Below, one piece after another: positions 1-8,737 of a DNA stretch of 51,438 bases. How positions within the stretch are numbered: the stretch's first letter is position 1; every line of letters starts with the position of its first letter. The DNA is from Myxococcales bacterium. GTDB taxonomy: Bacteria > Myxococcota_A > Polyangia > Haliangiales > Haliangiaceae. The DNA is taken from contig CANKMW010000066.1 in the NCBI GenBank assembly GCA_947483555.1, forward strand, positions 1 to 51,438. The letters are read 5' to 3'. The translations under genes and the position numbers were made by a program. The notes below the pieces were generated by a model. It made no database searches. It was not told the origin of the DNA and saw only the letters and a list, made by a program, of their open reading frames with translations.

Positions 1-3
1 GAC

Positions 4-240
4 GGAGTGCGTCCTTCGACTCGGCCTCGCTGGCGCTCGGCCATCGCTCTGGACGACCGGGTCTTGGATCATCTCGATCAGTTGTGGGCGGCGTGTGACC
101 CTCGCCGGCGGTCACATCGCGGCAACGATGCGATCAATCCTGAGGGCGCATGTTCGAGGGAGTACGTCCTTCGACTCACGCTCGCTTGCGCTCGCGTTTC
201 GCTCAGGACGAGCGGAATCGTGGATCATCTCGATCACTTG
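4..240. repeat. Degenerate two-copy intergenic repeat
   Basis: Two imperfect direct copies of about 81 bp lie at 4-84 and 159-240. They share the block GTCCTTCGACTC near the left end, an internal GCTC-rich palindromic part, and GGATCATCTCGATCA near the right end. Between them 94-100 and 110-116 form an inverted repeat (TGTGACC / GGTCACA). The open frames that cross the copies have no recognisable protein. The copy next to trpG ends 27 nt before its start, so the element fills the space where a trp leader or promoter should be. It resembles REP-like intergenic elements; function unknown. Confidence 0.6.
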
Positions 241-267
241 GCACTAACCGATCGGCATTGCGCCTAG

Positions 268-867
268 ATGCTGCTCCTCATCGACAACTACGATTCGTTC
301 ACCTGGAACCTGGCCCAGTACTTCGGCGAGCTCGGCGAGCAGGTGCGGGTCGAGCGCAACGACGCGCTCACCGTCGACGCGGTCGCCGCGCTGGCGCCGA
401 CGCGCATCGTGATCTCGCCCGGCCCGTGTACGCCCAACGAGGCCGGCATCTCGATGGACGTGATCCGCCGCTTTGGCGGTCAGCTGCCGATCCTCGGGGT
501 CTGTCTCGGCCACCAGTGTATCGGCCAGGTCTACGGCGGTCGCATCGTACGGGCGCGCCAGGTCATGCACGGCAAGGTCAGCAAGGTGTTCCACGACGAG
601 CGCGGGCTCTACGCCGGCGTGGAGAACCCGTTCCAGGCCACGCGCTACCACTCGCTGGTGATCGCGCCCGACTCGGTGCCTGACACGCTCGAGGTCACCG
701 CCAAGACCTGGGACGACGAGATCATGGGGGTCCGGGTGCGCGCGCTGGCCGCCACCGCGACCCCGGTCGAGGGCGTGCAGTTCCACCCCGAGTCGATCAT
801 GACCACCGCCGGCAAGGCGATGCTCGCCAACTTCCTGCGCGCCAGCCGCGCCCAGGCGGCGGCGTGA
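268..867 (+). CDS. trpG: Anthranilate synthase component II (glutamine amidotransferase)
   Basis: A 199-residue class I glutamine amidotransferase that supplies ammonia from glutamine to the TrpE subunit for anthranilate synthesis in the cytoplasm. The N-terminus reads LLLIDNYDSFTWNL, the family signature. The nucleophile is C79 in GVCLGHQCIG, with H173 and E175 in FHPES completing the triad; the PGPCTPNEAG oxyanion loop is at residues 51-60. It heads trpG-trpD-trpC-trpF and its stop overlaps the trpD GTG start. No trpE is present in the window. The same fold serves folate synthesis (PabA), and a shared TrpG/PabA role is possible, but the trp context favours trpG. No clear ribosome site is visible upstream. 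Confidence 0.95.
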   Translation: MLLLIDNYDSFTWNLAQYFGELGEQVRVERNDALTVDAVAALAPTRIVISPGPCTPNEAGISMDVIRRFGGQLPILGVCLGHQCIGQVYGGRIVRARQVMHGKVSKVFHDERGLYAGVENPFQATRYHSLVIAPDSVPDTLEVTAKTWDDEIMGVRVRALAATATPVEGVQFHPESIMTTAGKAMLANFLRASRAQAAA

Positions 868-1973
868 CCCACGACGCCGGGCCGGGCGGCGACCTCGACC
901 TCAAGGCTGCCATCGCTCGCGTCACCGCCGGCCGCCACCTCGGCGCCGACGAGATCGCCCACGTGTTCGGGCTGATCATGGACGGCGCGGCGAGCCCGGC
1001 GCAGATCGGTGGCCTGCTGATCGGGTTGCGCATGAAGGGCGAGACGGTCGACGAGCTGGCCGGTGCGGCGCGCGCCATGCGGGCGCGGGCGCTGCCGCTG
1101 GCGGTGCCGGACCCGGCGCGAGCCGTCGACACCTGCGGCACCGGCGGCGATGGTGCCGGCACCGTCAACGTCTCCACGCTGGCGGCGGTGATCGCGGCGG
1201 CGGCCGGGGCCATCGTCGCCAAGCACGGCAACCGAGCGCTGTCGTCGCAGGCCGGCTCGGCCGACGTGCTCGAGCAGCTCGGCGTCGTCATCGACGCCGC
1301 GCCGCCGGCGGTCGAGGCCTGTCTTCGCGCCGCCGGGATCGGCTTCGCGTTCGCGCCCACGTTTCACGCCGCCACCCGCCACGCCGCCGCGCCGCGCCGC
1401 GAGCTGGGCACGCGCACGATCTTCAACCTGCTCGGGCCGATGACCAACCCGGCGCGGGTCGCGCACCAGGTCGTCGGCGTCTACGACCGCCGCTGGTGCG
1501 CGCCGGTGGCCGGCGCGCTCGGACAGCTGGGCGCGCGACGCGCCTACGTCGTCCACGGCAGCGGCGGCAGCGCGGGTCTCGACGAGATCGCGGTCCGGGG
1601 CGCGACCTGGATCGCGGAGTGGGACGGCGGTGCCGTGCGCGAGCACGCGGTCACCCCGGCCTGGTTCGGGCTGCCCGACAGCGACCCAGGCGAGCTCGCG
1701 GGCGGCGACGCCGCCTTCAACGCCGTCGTCTTCCGGCGGGTGCTGGCCGGCGACGACGCTGGCGATCCGGCCGCACCCAGCCGGGCGGTGCGCCACGCCG
1801 CGTGCATGACCGCCGGCCTGGCGTTGGTCGCGATCGGCCTGGCCGCCGACCCTGCCGACGGCGCGACGATGGCGGCGGCGACGATCGATGACGGTCGCGC
1901 CGTGGCCACCCTGGAGCGCTGGATCGCCGCCAGCCAGGCCGCGGCCACGGCCGCCGGCCGTGGGGCACCATGA
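864..1973 (+). CDS. trpD: Anthranilate phosphoribosyltransferase
   Basis: Transfers phosphoribose from PRPP to anthranilate, the second committed step of tryptophan synthesis. The product has 369 residues, somewhat longer than the usual 330-350. The PRPP/magnesium loop DTCGTGGDG is at 89-97, NVSTLAA at 102-108, and KHGNRALSS at 120-128. The GTG start at 864 overlaps the trpG stop (GTGA), which indicates translational coupling; the first dozen residues before the conserved helix are not conserved and the true start could lie slightly downstream. It ends 1 nt into the trpC start region. Confidence 0.96.
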   Translation: MTHDAGPGGDLDLKAAIARVTAGRHLGADEIAHVFGLIMDGAASPAQIGGLLIGLRMKGETVDELAGAARAMRARALPLAVPDPARAVDTCGTGGDGAGTVNVSTLAAVIAAAAGAIVAKHGNRALSSQAGSADVLEQLGVVIDAAPPAVEACLRAAGIGFAFAPTFHAATRHAAAPRRELGTRTIFNLLGPMTNPARVAHQVVGVYDRRWCAPVAGALGQLGARRAYVVHGSGGSAGLDEIAVRGATWIAEWDGGAVREHAVTPAWFGLPDSDPGELAGGDAAFNAVVFRRVLAGDDAGDPAAPSRAVRHAACMTAGLALVAIGLAADPADGATMAAATIDDGRAVATLERWIAASQAAATAAGRGAP

Positions 1974-2794
1974 CGCTGACCCCGGGCGGCATCCTGGGCC
2001 AGATCCTCGACGCCAAGCGCGAGGAGGTCGAGCGGGCGCGCGCCGCGCGGCCGCTGGCCGTCGTCGAGGCCGCCGCCCGCCAGGTGCCGCCGGCGCGCAG
2101 CCTGGCCGCCGCGCTGGCCCGGCCCGCCGGCGCGGCGCGGTTGCCGGTCCGCGTGCTGGCCGAGGTCAAGCGGGCCTCGCCGTCGGCGGGCCCGATCGCG
2201 CCCGGCGTCGATCCGGTCGCGGTGGCCCGGTGCTACGAGGCCGCCGGCGCGGCCGCCATCTCGATGCTCACCGACCGCCGCTTCTTCGACGGTGATCTGG
2301 CGTTCCTGTCGGCGACCAGGGCGGCGGTCGAGATCCCGCTCTTACGTAAGGACTTCATCATCGACGCCTACCAGGTCGCCGAGGCGCGCGCCGCCGGTGC
2401 CGACGCCGTGCTGCTCATCGTCGCCGCGCTCGATGACGCCGAGTTGCGCGACCTGCACGCTGCCGCGGCCGGGCTCGGCATGGACGCGCTGGTCGAGATC
2501 CACGACCAGGCCGAGGCCGAGCGCGCGGTGCGCGCTGGCGCGCGGCTGATCGGCGTCAACCACCGCGACCTGCGCACGTTCCAGATGGACCTCGCGCTGA
2601 CCGCCCGGCTGGCGCCGGGGATGCCGGCCGGGACCGTGCTGGTCGCCGAGAGCGGCATCCGCACGCCGGCCGACGTGGCCGCGCTGGCCGCCGCCGGCGC
2701 CGACGCCATCCTGGTCGGCGAGACGCTGATGCGGGCGCCATCGCCCGGCGACCAGCTGCGCCTGCTGCGAGCTGGAGGGAGCGCGGTGGCGTGA
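1970..2794 (+). CDS. trpC: Indole-3-glycerol phosphate synthase
   Basis: A TIM-barrel enzyme of 274 residues that closes carboxyphenylaminodeoxyribulose phosphate to indole-3-glycerol phosphate. Visible signatures in order: ILDAKREEV near the N-terminus, EVKRASPSAG with E65 and K67, LTDRRFFDG at 100-108, LLRKDFIID with K127, VEIHDQ with E177, GVNHRDLRTF with N197, then VAESGI and ILVGETLMRA near the C-terminus. All catalytic residues expected of the family are present. The ATG start overlaps the trpD stop (ATGA), and the stop overlaps the trpF start, so it sits in the middle of a translationally coupled set. Confidence 0.97.
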   Translation: MTLTPGGILGQILDAKREEVERARAARPLAVVEAAARQVPPARSLAAALARPAGAARLPVRVLAEVKRASPSAGPIAPGVDPVAVARCYEAAGAAAISMLTDRRFFDGDLAFLSATRAAVEIPLLRKDFIIDAYQVAEARAAGADAVLLIVAALDDAELRDLHAAAAGLGMDALVEIHDQAEAERAVRAGARLIGVNHRDLRTFQMDLALTARLAPGMPAGTVLVAESGIRTPADVAALAAAGADAILVGETLMRAPSPGDQLRLLRAGGSAVA

Positions 2795-3426
2795 GCGTCG
2801 CGGTCAAGATCTGCGGCATCACGCGGACCGACGACGCCGCGCTGGCAGCCGGCGCCGGCGCCGACTACCTCGGCCTCAACTTCTGGCCCGGCTCGAAGCG
2901 CCACGTGACGGTGGCGGCGGCATGCCCGCTGGCCGATGCCGCGCGCGCGGCCGCGTCCGGGGTTCGCCTGGTCGGGCTGTTCGTCGATCAGCCCGCGGAC
3001 GTGATCATCGCAGCGGCCGTCGCGCTGGCGCTCGATGCGGTGCAGCTCCACGGCGACGAGCCTCCCGAGCTGGTGGCCGCGCTCACCACGGCGGGCCTCG
3101 TGGTGTGGAAGGCGCACGCGGTCCGCGATGCGGCCACTGTCGCCGGGCTGTCGGCGTGGCCGGCCGCTGCGCACGTGCTCGACGCGCCCAGCCCGGGCCG
3201 CGGTGGATCCGGAGCGCGCTTCGACTGGGCGCTGGCCACCGCCGCGGTCGCCGCCGGTCACCGGGTGGTGCTCGCCGGCGGGCTGACCGCCGACAACGTC
3301 GCCGCCGCCATCGCCCAGGTCCAGCCGTTCGCCGTCGATGTCGCCTCGGGCGTCGAATCGGCGCCCGGGCACAAGGACCCGGCCCGGATGCGAGCGTTCC
3401 TGGCCGCCGCCCGTGGAGTAGACTGA
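2791..3426 (+). CDS. trpF: Phosphoribosylanthranilate isomerase
   Basis: Catalyses the Amadori rearrangement of phosphoribosylanthranilate. The 211-residue barrel begins with VKICGITRTDDA, giving the catalytic Cys at position 8, and has the general acid candidate D131 in HVLDAPSPGRGGSG. VQLHGDE at 85-91 and VLAGGLTADNV followed by DVASGVES form the phosphate-binding end. The GTG start at 2791 overlaps the trpC stop (GTGA). It is the last biosynthetic gene of the cluster: trpB and trpA do not follow. Confidence 0.96.
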   Translation: MSVAVKICGITRTDDAALAAGAGADYLGLNFWPGSKRHVTVAAACPLADAARAAASGVRLVGLFVDQPADVIIAAAVALALDAVQLHGDEPPELVAALTTAGLVVWKAHAVRDAATVAGLSAWPAAAHVLDAPSPGRGGSGARFDWALATAAVAAGHRVVLAGGLTADNVAAAIAQVQPFAVDVASGVESAPGHKDPARMRAFLAAARGVD

Positions 3427-3430
3427 GGCG

Positions 3431-4408
3431 GTGCGCGTCGCGACGATCGGCCTCGCCTTGCTCGCCGCCTGCGGCGACAACCTCGACGGGCCGCCGGCGG
3501 TCGATGCGGCGCCGGTCGCGTACCAGCCCTGGACGCTGGTGGTCCTGCCCGACACCCAGGGCTACACGTTCCTGTACCCGGACATCTGGTACTCGCAGAC
3601 CCGCTGGGTGGCGGCGCACGCCGCCGAGCTGAACGTGAAGCTCATCGTCCACGTCGGCGATGTCACCGAGTGGAACACGCCGGGCGAATGGGACTCGGCG
3701 CGCCGCGGCCTCGACGATCTCGACGGCGTCGCGCCGCTGGCGATCGTCCCCGGCAATCACGACTACGACGTCAGCCGGCCCCGCGCGTCTCGCCTCGGCA
3801 CCTACTGGTCAGCCGACGCCCTGCGGGCCACGCCAACCTTCGGGGGCCTGTTCGAACCCGACCGCACCGACAACAGCTACCAGGTGCTGGAGATCGACGG
3901 CGAGCCGTGGCTGGTGCTCGGCCTCGAGTGGGGGCCGCGCGACGCGGTGCTCGACTGGGCCGGCGCGACGCTCGACGCCCATCCCGACCACCACGTCATC
4001 GTCGTCACCCACGCCTACACGTATCTCGACAACCGGCGCTACGACTGGGCCACCCACGGCGCCGCCCAGCTCTACAACCCGCACAGCTACGTCGGCACCG
4101 CGTGGCCCGAGGTCAACGATGGCGAGGAGATCTGGCAGGCGCTGATCGCGCCGCGCGCCAACGTCGACCTGGTGGTGTCCGGTCATGTCCCCGACGAGGG
4201 GGTCGGGCGCCTGTCGTCCGAGGCCGCCAGCGGTCAGGTCGTGCACCAGCTGCTCGCCGACTTTCAGTCGGGGCCCATGGGTGGGAATGGCTACCTGCGC
4301 CTCATGACCTTCCACGGTGACCGCATCGAGGTCCGCACCTACTCGCCGTGGCTCGACGCCTTCGAGGCCTCGCCCGAGCACGAGTTCGTGCTGCCGTGGT
4401 CGCCGTGA
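3431..4408 (+). CDS. Calcineurin-like metallophosphoesterase lipoprotein
   Basis: A 325-residue predicted lipoprotein with a short signal and lipobox LLAAC (Cys14), followed by a linker and a calcineurin-like phosphoesterase domain. The metal-binding motifs are in the canonical order: LPDTQGY (D41), HVGDVTEW (D77), PGNHDYD (N109, H110), VVTHAYTY and SGHVPDEG. The first motif has DTQ rather than DxH, a variant seen in secreted phosphoesterases of this group. The GTG start lies 4 nt after the trpF stop, so it is probably co-transcribed with the trp genes, though the function (an exported phosphatase or nucleotidase) has no obvious link to tryptophan. Substrate unknown. Confidence 0.85.
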   Translation: MRVATIGLALLAACGDNLDGPPAVDAAPVAYQPWTLVVLPDTQGYTFLYPDIWYSQTRWVAAHAAELNVKLIVHVGDVTEWNTPGEWDSARRGLDDLDGVAPLAIVPGNHDYDVSRPRASRLGTYWSADALRATPTFGGLFEPDRTDNSYQVLEIDGEPWLVLGLEWGPRDAVLDWAGATLDAHPDHHVIVVTHAYTYLDNRRYDWATHGAAQLYNPHSYVGTAWPEVNDGEEIWQALIAPRANVDLVVSGHVPDEGVGRLSSEAASGQVVHQLLADFQSGPMGGNGYLRLMTFHGDRIEVRTYSPWLDAFEASPEHEFVLPWSP

Positions 4409-4469
4409 AGCCCTGCAGTTGCACCGCCCCGTCACACCCGCCGGCGAGCGACTCTGTCATCATCGAAGC

Positions 4470-5591
4470 ATGAGCACCCCGGTTGTCGTCCTCCAGCTCG
4501 GGACCTCCCAGGTCGGTCTCGACACCTACAACAACCGCGTCTTCGTCGGACGCGATCCCACGGCCTCCCAGCTGTCCTATCTGGACGCCGGGCTGTCGCG
4601 GCGCCACGCCGAGCTGTGCCTGAACCAGGGCCAGTTGTGGATCCGCGACCTCGGCTCGGCCAATGGCACCTGGGTCAACGGTCAGCCGGTCGGGGCCAAC
4701 CCGGTCGCATTGCAACCCGGGATGCAGGTGTACCTGGGCTCGGTGCCGCTCGGTGTGATGTGGACCGGCGGCGGAGCGATCGCCCAGGCGGCCGCGGCGC
4801 CGGCCTTCGCCGCCCAGGTGGCGCAGCACCAGCAGCAGATGGTCCAGGCGGCAGCGATGGCCGTACCGGCGGCGGTGGCCAGCCAGCCGTTGCCCAAGGA
4901 GTTCAGCTACCGGCGCCAGGATGCCAACGGCAATGGCGTGGTCCTGCTGGCGCTCAAACAAGACACCCACTGGTCGGGGCAGGCGCTGTCCGGCTTCGTC
5001 GAGTTCACCGCGCTCGACAACGAGAGCGTGGCCTCGATCACCGTCGAGCTGATCGAGAAGCACGCCGACGGACCGGGCCAGGGCCACGTCTGGGATCGGG
5101 TGCTGGTTCGCCAGGGCCCGTGGAAGGCCATGCACAACGACATCCTGCCGCTGCCGTTCGAGCTCGACGTCCCCAGCGGCGTCGCGCCGTCGGGGCGCGA
5201 GGTGCACTGGTACCTGCACGCCGTGGTCGACATCAACTGGGCCTCGGACGTCGACGTCGAGCTCCCGATCACGGTGCGCAACAACGATCTGGAGCGCATC
5301 CGCGACGCCATGGGCGCGCTCGACTTTCGCTTCAGCGACTGGGACAACCAGCCTCACGCCCAGCGCTTCGACGCCGCCTTCCAGCCGCCGGCGCAGCACC
5401 GCAACCGCATCAACGCGGTCAACATCGGGGTCGAGTACCTGGGCGCCACGGTGAAGCTGGCGCTGCAGATCGACAAGAAGGGCTTCGATCGCGAGGAGGC
5501 GGTGGCGATGGACCTGGCCCAGATGCGCGGCGTGTCGGCGGAGGTGATGGCCGCGACCCTGCAGAAGATCATCGACGACGCGATGGCCTGA
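4470..5591 (+). CDS. FHA domain plus arrestin-like (Spo0M-like) protein
   Basis: A 373-residue cytoplasmic protein in three parts. Residues 15-98 are a forkhead-associated domain with GR at 27-28, LSRRH at 42-46 and LGSANGTWVNG at 61-71, the residues that read phosphothreonine. Residues 100-142 are an Ala/Gln-rich linker. Residues 145-330 form a beta-rich region with the look of an arrestin-N or Spo0M-like fold (AL.GFVEFTALD, VELIEKH, LPFELDVPSG, WYLHAVVDI). A short helical tail follows. The ATG at 4470 is chosen because the FHA strand begins just after it; the frame is open upstream but without similarity. Probable Ser/Thr-kinase signalling adaptor; partner unknown. Confidence 0.8.
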   Translation: MSTPVVVLQLGTSQVGLDTYNNRVFVGRDPTASQLSYLDAGLSRRHAELCLNQGQLWIRDLGSANGTWVNGQPVGANPVALQPGMQVYLGSVPLGVMWTGGGAIAQAAAAPAFAAQVAQHQQQMVQAAAMAVPAAVASQPLPKEFSYRRQDANGNGVVLLALKQDTHWSGQALSGFVEFTALDNESVASITVELIEKHADGPGQGHVWDRVLVRQGPWKAMHNDILPLPFELDVPSGVAPSGREVHWYLHAVVDINWASDVDVELPITVRNNDLERIRDAMGALDFRFSDWDNQPHAQRFDAAFQPPAQHRNRINAVNIGVEYLGATVKLALQIDKKGFDREEAVAMDLAQMRGVSAEVMAATLQKIIDDAMA

Positions 5592-5592
5592 C

Positions 5593-5613
5593 GACGGCGT
5601 CAGTACCGCCGTC
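5593..5613. terminator. Hairpin at convergent gene junction
   Basis: A perfect 7-bp inverted repeat, GACGGCG at 5593-5599 and CGCCGTC at 5607-5613, with a 7-nt loop, sits between the converging ends of the FHA gene and the outer-membrane barrel gene. No T-run follows on either strand, so termination would have to be weak or factor-assisted. Confidence 0.4.
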
Positions 5614-8600
5614 AGTACCGCAGGGCGACCGCAAAGTGCAGCCGGCCGCGCGGGTTGTCTCCGACGCGCGGGAACAACGGCACCGCGTACTCCAGCGACA
5701 CCGCGCCGATCGGCAACAGCCAGCGCACCGCCGAACCGGCCGCCGGGCGCACGTCCTCGAGGTCGACCGCGGTCCACGTGTTGGTGATCAGCCCGACATC
5801 GGTGAACAGGGCCGAGGCGACCGGAAACCCGCCCAGCTTCCACACCGTGACCTGGGCGTCGATCGTCGACAGGGCTCGGATGTTGCCACCCGCCGGCAGG
5901 ACCCGGATCTGCGTGGTCTGGCCCAGCGGCGGCACCGGCTCCTCGATGATCTCGGTCGCCAGCCGATCCTCCTCGAAGCCACGCACGGTGCTGTCGCCGC
6001 CGGCGAAGTAGCGTTCGACCTCGGGCAACAGCACCGCGCCCTTGAGCGGGATGCCTTGATCGTAGCGACCATCGACGCGGAGCTGGAGCCGGCCGCGGGT
6101 GAAGAAGGCCTGGCCCAGCGCGTTGACCTTGACGAACGTATCCTGCCCGAACAGGTACGGGCTGGCGTAGCCGGCGCCGCCCTCGAGGCGGAAGCCGGCG
6201 TCGGGTGCCAGCGGGTTGAGGTTGCCGCGCGCGTCGCGGCGTTGATCCCAGCTCAGGGTCAACCCCAGCGTGCCGGTCCGCGTGATGATCGGGTTGGTGG
6301 TGAGATCGCCGGCCAGCCCGGGCGGGCGCACCAGCTCCTCGTCGCGGCTGCGCCGTCGCCAGTCGTAGCGCAAGGCGGTCGTGACCAGCCGCCCGCCGTG
6401 GTCGTCGCTGCGCGGTCGCTGCCAGGTGCGCGACGCCGCGACCGAGGCGCCGGCGCTGACCAGGGCGCCGAATCGTTCGGTGGCCTGCTGGCGCCAGTAG
6501 CCGCCGAGCTCGGTGTCGAACGACGGCCCCAGGACCCGCCGCGACAGCCAGCGTGGCAGCCGCAGCGTGGCTTCCACGGCCTGGTACTCGGCGCCGAAGG
6601 TCAGCGAGGCGTCGACCCGGGCGCCGACCTGGAGAAAGTTGGGCAGCGATGGCTTGGCGCGTGCGAAGACGCTGCCTTCGCTGGACCAACCAAACTCGAA
6701 GTCGAGCCGCGCGTTGTAGTCGTGGCGCTCTTCGACCCGGACCACGACGTTGACGGTGTCGCGCCTCGAGTCTTCGAAGTCGACGAAGTCGACCTTGACG
6801 GCATCGAACAGGTTGGTGGCCCGGAGCCGGCGCGGCCCGGCGGTGAACAGATCGCCGGTGAGCGGCGCCCCGGGCTGAAAGCCGAGCTCGTCGCGCACCA
6901 CCCACTCGCGGGTGCGGAAGTTGCCGCGCACCAGGACCTCGCCGATCCGCAGCTCCTGGCGCTCTTCGATGTTGAACGTGACCACCACCGCGTGGTCGCG
7001 CTTGCCGGTTACCGGTTCGAGCACCGAGACCTTGGCGCGCGGTCGACCGAACGACCAGTACCAGTCGGCGACATCCTTGGCGGCGTCCTCGAGTTGCTTC
7101 TTGACGTATGGATCACCGGGCTTGACGCCGATGCGGTCGATCAGGCGGCGCTCGTCGCCGGCGTTGGCGCGGCCGGCCGCGCGGCCCTCGAAGACGACGT
7201 GGACCCGCTCGATCACGGTGCGCGGCCCCTCGTCGATGACGAAGCGGACCTGGAGCTCGCGGGGCCGCTCCTCGGCCAGCACCTGGGCGGCGCCCACCGC
7301 GGCGGCGATCCACCCGGCGGCCGTCGGCGCGACCTCGACCCGAACTCGCGCCGCTTCGAAGCCGCGGCCGGCGAGGAAGCGCTCGAGGGCGGCGACGTCG
7401 GCGGCCAGCTGTCCGCTGGTCGGGAACCGGGTGGCGCCGAACAGCTTGCGCGCCGTGGCCTGGGTGCCGATCGCGCCCTCGAGCTCGCGGCGGGGCAGGC
7501 TGCACTCGGCCCGTGGCGTGGCCTCGCCGTCGACGTGGCGCCGGCACTCGATGGTCACCGCCTTGATCTCTCGTATCGCGCCGGTCTCGATGCGGTAGAC
7601 CACGCGGTCGAACGAACCCAGGCGGACCCGCTCGCTGGTCACGGCGACGTCGAAGTAGCCTCGGCTCTGGTAGTACCGTTCGAGCGCGCGTGCCGAGCCC
7701 GCGACCTCGACGTCGTCGGCGGTGCCGGCGGCGGCGAAGGTGAGCCGGCGCGTCAGGTCGTCATCCGGGAACAGGACCTTGTCGTTGCCCTCGAAGACCA
7801 CATCGAGCTTGCGGCGCGGATCGACCGAGACCCGGATGTCGACCCGCTGGGTGCGGCGATCGAACGAGGTCAGCGGATCGAAGTCGTGGATCACGCGCAC
7901 CGACGGGTAACCACGGCGCTGAAACATCGCGGTGACCTCGTCGAGGTCGGCGAGGAAGCGCGCGAACGTGAAGCGGCAGCGACCGAAGATGTCGCAGCGA
8001 CCGCGCGAAAACTGCCGGGTCACCTCGGCGGCGGTGATCGCGAGGTCGGTGCCGGCCGACGAGGCGTTGACGACCTCGACCTTGCCGAGCCGATAGCTGG
8101 GGCCGAGCGTCGCGCTGACCCGGGCCCGCATGCCGTAGCGGCCGACCGGCGTCAGGTTGATCACCACCGCGGCCTCGAAGAAGCCCTCGTCGCGCAGGTA
8201 GCGGCGGATGCGTTCGCTGTCCTCGTTGAGCAGCGCCTGCCGGTCGTCGCGTTGCCACGGCAGCGACGTCCCGACCCGGACTCGCAGGCGGCGCCGGACC
8301 TCGTCGTCGAGCAGGGCATCGAAGAGCCCCTGTTTCATCGCGACATCGACCCAGCGCACGACGACGATCGGGTCGAGGACCAGGGTGATCTTGGTGCCGC
8401 CGCCCGGTGCCGGGCCGTGGGCCGTGTCGACCAGCTGATAGCCGATCTTGGTGGCGAACGCGGCCAGATCGTTGCGGGCCTGGGCGGTGAGCACGGGGCG
8501 CGCGCGGAGCTCGGGCTCGAACAGGCGGCGCAGGCGGGCCGGATCGTCGATCAAGGTGCCGGCGAACTCGAACTCGGTCCAGCGGACGTCGGTGGTGGCG

Positions 8601-8737
8601 GCCGTCACCGGGGTGGCGCTCGGCGCCACCGGCACGGCCGGCTGGGCGCTGGCGGCGGCGGTCCAGGCCACGGCGGCGAGCGCCGCCACCACGACGTGGA
8701 CCAGGGATGGCGGCGGCATGGGGGCGGACCGCTTCAC
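5612..8737 (-). CDS. TamA/BamA-family outer membrane assembly protein
   Basis: A 1041-residue Omp85-family protein. A signal peptide ends near AASA-Q (about residue 32). Residues from about 50 to 650 contain several POTRA-like repeats, for example GYPSVRVIHDFDP, GYFDVAVTSERV and GRGFEAARVRVEV, each built around a conserved Gly-aromatic. The C-terminal barrel has the diagnostic VRGF motif at 918-921 and ends with a strand terminating in Tyr. Family members insert beta-barrel proteins into the outer membrane. TamA of Escherichia coli is about 577 residues with three POTRA domains, so this one is much longer. The GTG start overlaps the stop of the tamB-like gene by 4 nt, which pairs them and favours a TamA-type partner over the essential BamA. 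Confidence 0.88.
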   Translation of the reverse strand: MKRSAPMPPPSLVHVVVAALAAVAWTAAASAQPAVPVAPSATPVTAATTDVRWTEFEFAGTLIDDPARLRRLFEPELRARPVLTAQARNDLAAFATKIGYQLVDTAHGPAPGGGTKITLVLDPIVVVRWVDVAMKQGLFDALLDDEVRRRLRVRVGTSLPWQRDDRQALLNEDSERIRRYLRDEGFFEAAVVINLTPVGRYGMRARVSATLGPSYRLGKVEVVNASSAGTDLAITAAEVTRQFSRGRCDIFGRCRFTFARFLADLDEVTAMFQRRGYPSVRVIHDFDPLTSFDRRTQRVDIRVSVDPRRKLDVVFEGNDKVLFPDDDLTRRLTFAAAGTADDVEVAGSARALERYYQSRGYFDVAVTSERVRLGSFDRVVYRIETGAIREIKAVTIECRRHVDGEATPRAECSLPRRELEGAIGTQATARKLFGATRFPTSGQLAADVAALERFLAGRGFEAARVRVEVAPTAAGWIAAAVGAAQVLAEERPRELQVRFVIDEGPRTVIERVHVVFEGRAAGRANAGDERRLIDRIGVKPGDPYVKKQLEDAAKDVADWYWSFGRPRAKVSVLEPVTGKRDHAVVVTFNIEERQELRIGEVLVRGNFRTREWVVRDELGFQPGAPLTGDLFTAGPRRLRATNLFDAVKVDFVDFEDSRRDTVNVVVRVEERHDYNARLDFEFGWSSEGSVFARAKPSLPNFLQVGARVDASLTFGAEYQAVEATLRLPRWLSRRVLGPSFDTELGGYWRQQATERFGALVSAGASVAASRTWQRPRSDDHGGRLVTTALRYDWRRRSRDEELVRPPGLAGDLTTNPIITRTGTLGLTLSWDQRRDARGNLNPLAPDAGFRLEGGAGYASPYLFGQDTFVKVNALGQAFFTRGRLQLRVDGRYDQGIPLKGAVLLPEVERYFAGGDSTVRGFEEDRLATEIIEEPVPPLGQTTQIRVLPAGGNIRALSTIDAQVTVWKLGGFPVASALFTDVGLITNTWTAVDLEDVRPAAGSAVRWLLPIGAVSLEYAVPLFPRVGDNPRGRLHFAVALRY

